Source of the DNA: CAYPTJ01 sp964413845 | GTDB taxonomy: Bacteria; Patescibacteriota; WWE3; 9FT-COMBO-53-11 | Direction: 5' to 3' | Length of the DNA: 10,946 nucleotides | NCBI GenBank assembly: GCA_964413845.1 | Contig: CAYPTJ010000041.1 | Location: 1 to 10,946, forward strand | Shown: positions 1-5,726 of the stretch, in pieces | How positions within the stretch are numbered: the stretch's first letter is position 1 | How the letters are laid out: every line of letters starts with the position of its first letter | Position numbers and translations under genes: made by a program | The notes under the pieces: model-generated | Seen by the model: the letters and a program-made list of their open reading frames with translations, nothing else | What the model was told of the DNA's origin: nothing | Databases searched by the model: none

Positions 1-69
1 AAAAAGCTCTTCGAGCTGACCCTGCGTAACATCGTAAGATAGCGATCCAACAAAAAGTCGCTTAGCCAT
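1..69 (-). CDS. RRM-type RNA-binding protein, N-terminal fragment (cut by window edge)
   Basis: Only the first 23 codons are present. They read MAKRLFVGSLSYDVTQGQLE followed by ELF, which is the beta-1 strand (RNP-2, LFVGSLSY) and first helix of an RNA recognition motif. Small single-RRM proteins of this type occur in cyanobacteria, Patescibacteria and other bacteria, and bind single-stranded RNA, often as cold-responsive chaperones; the role here is inferred from the family. The start is well supported: ATG at 69-67 is preceded by AAAGGAG (83-77) with a 7-base spacer. A leader of roughly 100 bases with a possible hairpin lies upstream. The rest of the domain, including RNP-1, is outside the window. 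Confidence 0.85.
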   Translation of the reverse strand, partial: MAKRLFVGSLSYDVTQGQLEELF

Positions 70-110
70 AATATATCTCCTTTCTAGCAGAACTGACGCG
101 CCTGCCAAGC

Positions 111-137
111 GTTTTCCTTCTTTTCATTTTGGAAAAC
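111..137 (-). promoter_or_regulatory. possible hairpin in the leader of the RRM gene
   Basis: GTTTTCC and GGAAAAC (111-117 and 131-137) form a 7-bp inverted repeat with a 13-base A/T-rich loop. It sits between the candidate promoter and the ribosome binding site of the RRM gene. No U-run follows, so it is not a convincing terminator; it could be a leader structure. The rest of 70-221 is A+T-rich and noncoding. Confidence 0.3.
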
Positions 138-172
138 CAAATCGGGAAATTAAGGGAACTCATAATTTTTCA

Positions 173-201
173 AATTTATCACAATAGATATTTATATGCA
201 A
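173..201 (-). promoter_or_regulatory. candidate promoter for the RRM gene
   Basis: On the minus strand TTGCAT (201-196), a 17-base spacer and TAAATT (178-173) resemble -35 and -10 elements. A TG one base upstream of the -10 gives an extended -10 form. The match is partial in both boxes. If used, it would give a leader of about 95-100 bases before the RRM start codon. Confidence 0.3.
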
Positions 202-221
202 ACTAAATATAGGGAAACGGC

Positions 222-296
222 TGGCTCCCCGGGATGGATTCGAACCATCGACCTAGCGCTTAACAGGCGCGCGCTCTACCGCTGAGCTACCGGGGA
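222..296 (-). tRNA. tRNA-Asn (anticodon GTT)
   Basis: The minus strand folds as a complete cloverleaf. The acceptor stem TCCCCGG/CCGGGGA is perfect over 7 bp, the D stem is GCTC/GAGC, the T stem is GATGG/CCATC with loop TTCGAAT, and the anticodon loop is CTGTTAA. The anticodon GTT (264-262) and discriminator base G73 both fit tRNA-Asn. The 3' CCA is encoded (224-222). One oddity is a C-U mismatch at the top of the anticodon stem (27-43). A strong -10 element lies just upstream, so the gene is probably transcribed separately. Confidence 0.96.
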
Positions 297-306
297 ACGC
301 AATTCA

Positions 307-315
307 ATTATACCA
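307..315 (-). promoter_or_regulatory. extended -10 promoter of tRNA-Asn
   Basis: The minus strand reads TGGTATAAT: a consensus TATAAT (312-307) preceded by TGn. No good -35 is visible at 16-18 bases. Transcription would start near 300, only a few bases before the mature 5' end of the tRNA at 296. Confidence 0.65.
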
Positions 316-358
316 GAGGGAGATTACCACCGCGACCCAAGGGGGTATACAAATATCC

Positions 359-1246
359 CTAGGAAGATCTTCTCGAGGAGCGTTTTCGCCTTCTTCTTAA
401 AAAGATCACCAAGGCCAGTGCCGGTACCCAGATCACACTGTAAACGCCAATCCAGATCAAGGCTTTGCCTGCCACATAAAGGTTTGCAAGGAGTGACCGA
501 ACCGCCTGCTTGAAGACCACACTCGGCCTAAAACCCGCTGGTGGTTGATAAGGAAGGGCAAATTCATCGGTGGCAAGGTAAGCGGTTATCTTAGAGTAAG
601 CGGCCTTGTCCGCCAGAGACTTCTTCAACCCTTTATAACTGTCAATCTGCTCCTGCAGGGTAATTATCTTCTGGGTAATGCTCACAAGATCAGAGATCTC
701 CGTCGCCTTCTCCTTAATCGCCTCAAACTGACTGATCGTTGCCTCTAAGATTTTAATCCTCGCCTCGTAATCGGCGTACGTCTCGGTTACGTCTCTCCCG
801 CGGAGGTTCTCCGAGGAGACTTTAATCGCCAGAGAACGGAAATACTCGACCACCGCCTTCAGCTTCGCGCTAGGAACCCGAACAACAACCGTTGCCACGG
901 GTGATTCTTCAGGACGGGTGATCGAGGAAGAAACCATAAACCCACCCTCTTTCCCAGCGTAACTAGCGACTTCTTCGGCGGTTTGACTAACGTCCTTAAC
1001 AACAAGTGAAAGGTTTGACTCCTCAACCACCAACCGCTCCTGCGTAGTTGACGTCTCTGCTTTAGGCAAAGCTCCGGTCGTATCCTCTTCGGCGACACCT
1101 CCCAAACCCGGCATATACCCCGTCCCGTACTGGAGACCCGTCAGACCGGAGAGCACCTGGTAGCTAACAACAAAAAGGAGGAAGAGAATAACAAGGGCGG
1201 CAATCTTATTGCCTTTAATCCAATTGGCAAACGAGGTACTTAGCAC
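359..1246 (-). CDS. DUF4349 family membrane protein
   Basis: The 295-residue product has an N-terminal hydrophobic segment (about residues 14-34), a presumably extracytoplasmic middle, a second hydrophobic segment (about 258-285) and an arginine-rich tail of the RRRRKRSSRRSS type. The middle has the DUF4349 pattern: a beta-rich part with VVESNLSLVV-like and TVVVRVPSAKL stretches, then a long helical, probably coiled-coil part (about 155-215) ending in DKAAYSKITAYL. The function of this family is not established; a cell-envelope role is inferred from topology. The start is GTG at 1246-1244. An in-frame TAA lies five codons upstream, so no earlier start exists, and no clear Shine-Dalgarno sequence precedes it. 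It lies 40 bases downstream of the GH1 gene and may be cotranscribed with it. Confidence 0.8.
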   Translation of the reverse strand: MLSTSFANWIKGNKIAALVILFLLFVVSYQVLSGLTGLQYGTGYMPGLGGVAEEDTTGALPKAETSTTQERLVVEESNLSLVVKDVSQTAEEVASYAGKEGGFMVSSSITRPEESPVATVVVRVPSAKLKAVVEYFRSLAIKVSSENLRGRDVTETYADYEARIKILEATISQFEAIKEKATEISDLVSITQKIITLQEQIDSYKGLKKSLADKAAYSKITAYLATDEFALPYQPPAGFRPSVVFKQAVRSLLANLYVAGKALIWIGVYSVIWVPALALVIFLRRRRKRSSRRSS

Positions 1247-1286
1247 GATGGTACCAGCTTAGAAGAAAGGAATGACCTTCGTCAAG

Positions 1287-2483
1287 TTACTCCAAGGTGT
1301 TCTTTTCTGCAATCCGGGCATAAATCTGAGCACTGGAACGGATGGTGCGCTTCATCGTCTCATAATCAACCTCAATCAAACCGAACCGAGGCCCAAACCC
1401 CCACGCCCACTCAAAGTTATCAAGAAGCGACCAGTAGAAGTAACCTTTAACATCCACCCCTTCCTGAGCTACTTCGTCAAGACTTCGAAGCTCATCCCCC
1501 CGTAGCCTTGGCGAAGGGGGATGAAGGGCACGCCAAACGGAGACAAGATGGTCACTGATAAAGTTTGCCCGCTTCTCATCCTTCGCATCGGCGATTCCGT
1601 TCTCGGTGATGTAGATCGGCAGATTAAACTTTTTCAAATCATGCAAGATACGATAGAGACCTTCGGGGTAGATCTCCCAACCAGTGTCACTCCTCGGTAA
1701 ACTCCTAAACCCGAAGGGTTTAAAAGTTATGGGACTGGTGCTGCGGTAGTAGTTTACCCCGATGAAGTCTTGAGGTCCTGCACGATCAACAATTGCGCGT
1801 TCCCAAAAAGAGGAGTACCAGGTCCTCAGCGGCAGTCGAATGGAAGCGAGGCTGTGAGCAATTCCCACCCGCGCTTTGGGTTGGATCGTATGGATAATCT
1901 GATACGCACCTCTGTGGGCGCGCATCAAGTTTTTCTCCGCCTTGAAGGCGGCAAGAGGATTCCTTTTCTCGGGGGGCCAGTTTCCCCACAGATACCCCGC
2001 ACTTAAGATAATGTAGGGCTCATTGATCGTTATCCAAAAGTCGCAGAGATCAGCGAGTTGAGTAACGATGTAGCGGACGTAGCTTTCAAAATGACCAACG
2101 GTGCTTGGATTCTCCCATCCGCCGCGCTCCGCCACCCAAAGGGGATTGGTGAAGTGGTGGAGAGTTACTAATGGCCTAATGCCTCTCTGCCTTAATGCCT
2201 TAATTACTTTCCGATAGTGCTCCACCTCCTGCTCGTCAAACTCTCCTTTTTCGGGTTCAATCCTTGCCCATTCGATCGAGAACCGATGGGCATTTTGATT
2301 TAAAGATTGAGCAAGGTCAAAATCCTCCTCGAAGCGGTGGTAATGGTCACAAGCGCGTCCAGCCTTAACTTTCCAGTGTTCCCAATCAGAGTTCTTGTTT
2401 CCTCCTTCAACTTGATAAGCCGAAGTCGCCGACCCCCAAAGGAACCCTTTGGGAAATTTTTTAGGCTTTATCTCTACCTCCAT
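1287..2483 (-). CDS. glycoside hydrolase family 1 beta-glycosidase, compact form with a repeat-derived insert
   Basis: The 398-residue protein hydrolyses beta-linked glycosides by the retaining GH1 mechanism. Family landmarks are clear: FPKGFLWGSATSAYQVEG at the N-terminus, acid/base E155 in TINEP, nucleophile E294 in ITENG, and the sugar-binding SLLDNFEWAWGFGPRFGL near 352-369. No signal peptide is seen, so it is probably cytosolic and acts on imported oligosaccharides; the exact substrate cannot be read. It is shorter than typical members (about 440-450): the segment between VGIAH (206-210) and DFIGVNYY (239-246) lacks some 35-40 residues usual in the family. It also carries a foreign-looking insert at about 321-339, between WRAL and EGV. 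The start is ATG at 2483, with a weak AGGA six bases upstream. The upstream gap holds small repeats. Confidence 0.93.
   Translation of the reverse strand: MEVEIKPKKFPKGFLWGSATSAYQVEGGNKNSDWEHWKVKAGRACDHYHRFEEDFDLAQSLNQNAHRFSIEWARIEPEKGEFDEQEVEHYRKVIKALRQRGIRPLVTLHHFTNPLWVAERGGWENPSTVGHFESYVRYIVTQLADLCDFWITINEPYIILSAGYLWGNWPPEKRNPLAAFKAEKNLMRAHRGAYQIIHTIQPKARVGIAHSLASIRLPLRTWYSSFWERAIVDRAGPQDFIGVNYYRSTSPITFKPFGFRSLPRSDTGWEIYPEGLYRILHDLKKFNLPIYITENGIADAKDEKRANFISDHLVSVWRALHPPSPRLRGDELRSLDEVAQEGVDVKGYFYWSLLDNFEWAWGFGPRFGLIEVDYETMKRTIRSSAQIYARIAEKNTLE
1492..1524. repeat. palindromic element inside the GH1 gene
   Basis: TCATCCCCC (1492-1500) and GGGGGATGA (1516-1524) form a perfect 9-bp stem with a 15-base loop. 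The neighbouring bases 1466-1491 include CTTCGAAG, itself a palindrome. Together this stretch encodes about residues 321-339 of the GH1 enzyme, which other GH1 proteins lack at this point. It is read in frame with no stop codon. Confidence 0.75.
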
Positions 2484-2484
2484 G

Positions 2485-2520
2485 TAAATTCCTAATTTCT
2501 AATGACTAATAACTAATTAT
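2485..2520 (+). repeat. degenerate heptamer array (TAATNNC) upstream of the GH1 gene
   Basis: Read on the plus strand, TAATTTC, TAATGAC, TAATAAC and TAATTAT follow each other at a 7-base period (2493-2520), preceded by the related TAAATTCC. It occupies the leader of the minus-strand GH1 gene, in the orientation opposite to that gene. The same unit recurs at 5641-5674 and 9868-9902. Confidence 0.75.
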
Positions 2521-2567
2521 TTCGCGTCAGCGAAAAACGCGTGAGCGCAGCGAACCGTTACTGCGCT
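2521..2567 (-). repeat. double inverted repeat at the 3' end of the glycosidase gene; possible terminator
   Basis: Two adjacent palindromes are visible: TTCGC-GTCA-GCGAA (2521-2534), and AGCGCAG (2544-2550) paired with CTGCGCT (2561-2567) around a 10-base loop. On the minus strand the second stem is followed after six bases by TTTTT (2537-2533), which resembles a Rho-independent terminator. The second stem includes the last codons and the TAA of the glycosidase at 2558, so the repeat forms that gene's C-terminus. A dispersed repeat without terminator function is equally possible. Confidence 0.5.
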
Positions 2568-3589
2568 GACTTCCACAGCGCTTTCGCCTCTTCAACAAAG
2601 TCGGGAACCCCCAACTTCTCCCGAGCATAAAACCACCACTCAGCGCCCCAAAGATAGAAGCGGGAGAAGCCGGTGGAGCGCGCAAACTTTAGATTGTGGC
2701 GGAAGAGCTCAGGATTAAAAGAGTGGTACTGCTCCTCAAGAGTCATTTGAGGAAGCGGTTTTGGTCCCCAAGGCTCAGCTTGAAGCTCACTGACAAAAAT
2801 CTCCTTCACCCACCCCAGCCGTTTATAGAAATTTGCTTTGATCCGATAATACTCCTGAGGAAACGGATAGCGGCGGTATCCAGGAATGGGAATAAAAGAA
2901 GTTCCATCATCGTAGATAACCTCATACATTGAGGTTCCTACATAATCAGCCAACCGGGAAATCTTAAACCAGGTGGAAAGCTCACCACTTTCGGTAAGAA
3001 GGATCGGATGGGCAGGATCAAGTGTGGAAACAAGCTCCATCTCCTTTCGAATAAATTGCTCATCTGGCCCCGGACACTCACCAAAAAACCAGACATATGG
3101 TTCATTCTCAACCTGCCAAAACTCCAGGGTAGGACTATTTTTATAGCGGTTAACGATTTGAGGAAGAAGCTCTAAAACCTCCTCTTGCTGCTTTTCTTCC
3201 GAGAATTCTTTTGCCCAAGAAGGGACGTGACACTCCGGCCAACGTGGCAGACGTCGCCCGATGGCGATGATCAGCTTCACCCCCCGCTTCTCCGCTTCCT
3301 GCACCTGAAAGTCCAACCGCGTAAAGTCAAATTGGTCATCCTCTGGTTCCACTGCGTCCCAAAAAGCAACCAACCGAAGGTGGTCAACTCCTACCTCATC
3401 AAGAAGGGAAAGATAAGTCTTTTTCCAATCCAATCCCAGATACTGGGCATAATAAGGATCAAACTCCACCCCCCACCTGATCTTCTTTGCTTCCCCTCCG
3501 CGGCCAAAAAGAAGATAGGCAAGTCCAACTACAACTAAGATTGCCACCAAGAAACCGATTAAAGTTTGAAGAAGGAAGGATCGGCTCAT
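2558..3589 (-). CDS. membrane-anchored TIM-barrel glycoside hydrolase (GH5/GH-A clan-like)
   Basis: The 343-residue product starts with a hydrophobic helix (about residues 7-28), which would anchor it with the catalytic domain outside. The rest matches a clan A (beta/alpha)8 glycosidase: VDHLRLVAFWDAVEPEDDQF near 68-87, a putative acid/base E163 in WQVENEP, a putative nucleophile E268 in FVSELQAEPWG, and LWGAEWWFYA near the end. The clan is clear, but the family and substrate are not; an envelope or beta-linked polysaccharide is possible. Its ATG (3589-3587) overlaps the TGA of the transporter gene as ATGA, so translation is probably coupled. The final codons and stop lie inside the inverted repeat at 2521-2567. 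Confidence 0.82.
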   Translation of the reverse strand: MSRSFLLQTLIGFLVAILVVVGLAYLLFGRGGEAKKIRWGVEFDPYYAQYLGLDWKKTYLSLLDEVGVDHLRLVAFWDAVEPEDDQFDFTRLDFQVQEAEKRGVKLIIAIGRRLPRWPECHVPSWAKEFSEEKQQEEVLELLPQIVNRYKNSPTLEFWQVENEPYVWFFGECPGPDEQFIRKEMELVSTLDPAHPILLTESGELSTWFKISRLADYVGTSMYEVIYDDGTSFIPIPGYRRYPFPQEYYRIKANFYKRLGWVKEIFVSELQAEPWGPKPLPQMTLEEQYHSFNPELFRHNLKFARSTGFSRFYLWGAEWWFYAREKLGVPDFVEEAKALWKSAQ

Positions 3590-4494
3590 CCCACTGCTAA
3601 GATAACAAGCCCCAGAGCAATCAAAACAATCGCGAAACCCTTTTGGATGATCGCGCGGCGACTAAACTCCTCCTTAAGCTGGGGGAAGTACCGAGAAAGA
3701 AGAATAATTAAGATCAAAAGAAAGGCGTACTGTACTCCCTGAAGCACTCCTACCAATGCCGCACTTCCCAAGAAAACCGCATAATTTTGAAGGATTGCCC
3801 CCACCCCACCCGCCGCCTGATTAACGAGAAAAGGTATGGGAGCGGTTTTGGGCGCTTTCTTGGTCGCCCAATAAATTCGACGAAAGTTTTCGGGAATAGC
3901 AATAATTGTTGCCGCCCCGATAACTCCTCCCATTCTTGTCCAGAAAAGACCGTTTAAGAAAGGTTCAAAAAGAAAAACAAACCGAAGAAGGGTAAAGGAA
4001 ACAGCGAAAAGGACCGCCGCTCGGGCGGCATGGTGGAAAAGCTCAAGAGTATAAGGCTTTTTAATGTTCTCCTGATATGAGATTAAAACTCCTCCCAAAA
4101 CAAGAAGAGCAAAAGCAAGAAGTTGGAAAAACTCAAAATGCTCGTTAAGAAAGATCACGCTAAAAAGGAGGGTGAAAACAGGCACAAGTGCCCCAACGGT
4201 GATGATCACTCGCGAAGCCTCATGAGACTTGAGAGCTTCATAGAATGCCCAAAGAGCATAAACCCCTGCCACTCCAGAGACAAAGGCAGAGAGAATAAGG
4301 CGCAGATCGGGAACTTGTACCACCCCAAAGGGAAGGAGCACAACCGCCGCGGCACTTAATAAACCCACATAGAAGGCGTAAGCTCGGGGAGAGATGAGCG
4401 TTGTTTGAAGAAGAATCTTATCAATCAATCCAACTAAAGCAAGAAGAAAGTAGGCAGATAGTGCAAAGATGAGAAAGGCAGGAATCATTATCAC
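3586..4494 (-). CDS. EamA/DMT-family permease
   Basis: The product is 302 residues and very hydrophobic, with about ten predicted membrane helices in two halves, the 10-TM drug/metabolite transporter layout. The first half ends in the typical EamA stretch SHEASRVIITVGALVPVFTL, then FLNEHF and a glycine-rich helix (LLVLGGVLIS, about 130-140). The second half repeats the pattern at about 240-300. Members export or import small metabolites; the substrate cannot be told. The start is GTG at 4494, overlapping the sigma-factor TGA as GTGA; an in-frame ATG two codons later (4488) is an alternative. The gene sits between the sigma factor and the membrane glycosidase and overlaps both by four bases, so it should be expressed with them. 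Confidence 0.87.
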   Translation of the reverse strand: MIMIPAFLIFALSAYFLLALVGLIDKILLQTTLISPRAYAFYVGLLSAAAVVLLPFGVVQVPDLRLILSAFVSGVAGVYALWAFYEALKSHEASRVIITVGALVPVFTLLFSVIFLNEHFEFFQLLAFALLVLGGVLISYQENIKKPYTLELFHHAARAAVLFAVSFTLLRFVFLFEPFLNGLFWTRMGGVIGAATIIAIPENFRRIYWATKKAPKTAPIPFLVNQAAGGVGAILQNYAVFLGSAALVGVLQGVQYAFLLILIILLSRYFPQLKEEFSRRAIIQKGFAIVLIALGLVILAVG

Positions 4495-5651
4495 TCAAGA
4501 TAATCTTTAAGCTTTTTAGCCCGCGTGGGATGTCGCAGTTTCCTTAAAGCCTTAGCTTCAATCTGGCGGATCCGCTCCCGAGTAACCCCAAACTCCCGAC
4601 CAACAATCTCCAAAGTTCGCGGCTTTCCGTCCTTTAACCCAAACCGAAGCTCTATCACCTTTTGTTCCCTTGGGGAAAGGGAAGATAAAACCTCATCCAG
4701 CTGCTGCTTAAGAAGCTCTCGGCTGGCAGCATCCGTTGGTGGAGCAAGCGCCTCATCGGGAACAAAGTCTTTAAGGCGGGAGTCCTTTTCCTCCCCAACC
4801 GGTGTTTCAAGCGATGTTGGTTTCTGGGAGATTTTAACAATCCCTCGAGCTTTTTCTGGTTCAATCTCCATCTCTTCGGCAATCTCCTCCGGAGTTGGTT
4901 CGCGGTCAAGCTTCTGCTCCAGCTTTCGTTGGACCCTTCGAAACTTGTTGATCGTTTCAATCATATGTACTGGGATCCGGATGGTGCGGGCTTGATCAGC
5001 AATCGCCCGGGTGATTCCTTGCCGAATCCACCAGGTGGCATAGGTTGAAAACTTGTACCCTCGACGCCAATCAAATTTTACCACCGCGCGCATGAGTCCA
5101 ATATTCCCCTCTTGAATCAAATCGAGAAAAGAAAGACCGCGGCCAGGATACTTTTTGGCGATTGATACCACAAGACGCAGATTTGCATTAGTTAACTTCT
5201 CCTTCGCTACCTCTCCCAACCTCACCTCCTGAATCAGCTTCTCACGTGTCGCTTTGCTCATCCTGCTTGTGGCTCCTTCCAATCGGTTTTCGGCTTTTCC
5301 TCCTTTTTCGATCGCTTTGGCAAGCTCAACCTCCTCTTCCTTCTTAAGAAGAGCTGTTTTTCCAATCTCGCGTAGGTAGGTTCGTACAGGATCCGAGGTG
5401 ATGGTTCGATCATAAGCGGCCTGAAGCTCAAGCTCCCGTTCAATTTCCTCAATTTTTTTTGGCTCCTCTTCAACAACCTCAAAAACATCAATCCCCTCCT
5501 CGATAAAAAGGGTATAAAGATCATCCAGTTTTTCGATATCTTCCTCTGCTTCAGGAAAGTAGGTTAGAACGTCATCCTGAGTTACGTAACCCTCGCGTCT
5601 TCCTTTTTCAATCAATTTTTTTAGAAGTGGTGAATCTTTTAAATTAGTCAT
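4491..5651 (-). CDS. rpoD: primary RNA polymerase sigma factor (RpoD/SigA)
   Basis: This 386-residue sigma-70 factor directs RNA polymerase to housekeeping promoters. A short acidic region 1.1 (about 1-70) is followed by region 1.2 (DPVRTYLREIG), region 2 with ANLRLVVSIAKKY, GLSFLDLIQEGNIGLMRAV and YKFSTYATWWIRQ, region 3 with TIRIPVHMIETINK, and region 4 with the helix-turn-helix GVTRERIRQIEAKALRKLR. It is of normal length for a compact SigA. Small departures from consensus are IRQG for IRQA in region 2 and TLEIVG for TLEEVG in region 4. It follows dnaG by 75 bases, the conserved macromolecular-synthesis order. The chosen ATG (5651-5649) lies inside a TAATGNC heptamer array and has no Shine-Dalgarno sequence; no other start gives a complete region 1.1. 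Confidence 0.97.
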   Translation of the reverse strand: MTNLKDSPLLKKLIEKGRREGYVTQDDVLTYFPEAEEDIEKLDDLYTLFIEEGIDVFEVVEEEPKKIEEIERELELQAAYDRTITSDPVRTYLREIGKTALLKKEEEVELAKAIEKGGKAENRLEGATSRMSKATREKLIQEVRLGEVAKEKLTNANLRLVVSIAKKYPGRGLSFLDLIQEGNIGLMRAVVKFDWRRGYKFSTYATWWIRQGITRAIADQARTIRIPVHMIETINKFRRVQRKLEQKLDREPTPEEIAEEMEIEPEKARGIVKISQKPTSLETPVGEEKDSRLKDFVPDEALAPPTDAASRELLKQQLDEVLSSLSPREQKVIELRFGLKDGKPRTLEIVGREFGVTRERIRQIEAKALRKLRHPTRAKKLKDYLE

Positions 5652-5674
5652 TAGACATTAGCCATTAGTCATTA
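5641..5674 (-). repeat. TAATGNC heptamer array carrying the sigma-factor start codon
   Basis: On the minus strand TAATGAC, TAATGGC, TAATGTC and TAATGAC follow without gaps, ending in TAATTT. The start ATG of the sigma gene belongs to the last full unit. Because 7 is not a multiple of 3, each ATG opens a different frame, and each earlier ATG meets an in-frame TAA four codons later, within the array or its TAATTT end. The remaining spacer to dnaG (5675-5726) shows no clear site. Confidence 0.85.
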
Positions 5675-5726
5675 GAAGGAGGGTGAATCTCAACTCCTGG
5701 CTCACAACTCATGACTACCGACTTCA

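Noticed and set aside
3185..3538. Open frame of 117 codons on the plus strand
   Set aside because: It lies antisense to the membrane glycosidase and shows no domain, ribosome site or plausible composition.
4525..4995. Open frame of 156 codons on the plus strand
   Set aside because: It is antisense to the strongly conserved sigma regions 3-4, serine-rich with no family pattern, and arises from the codon structure opposite.
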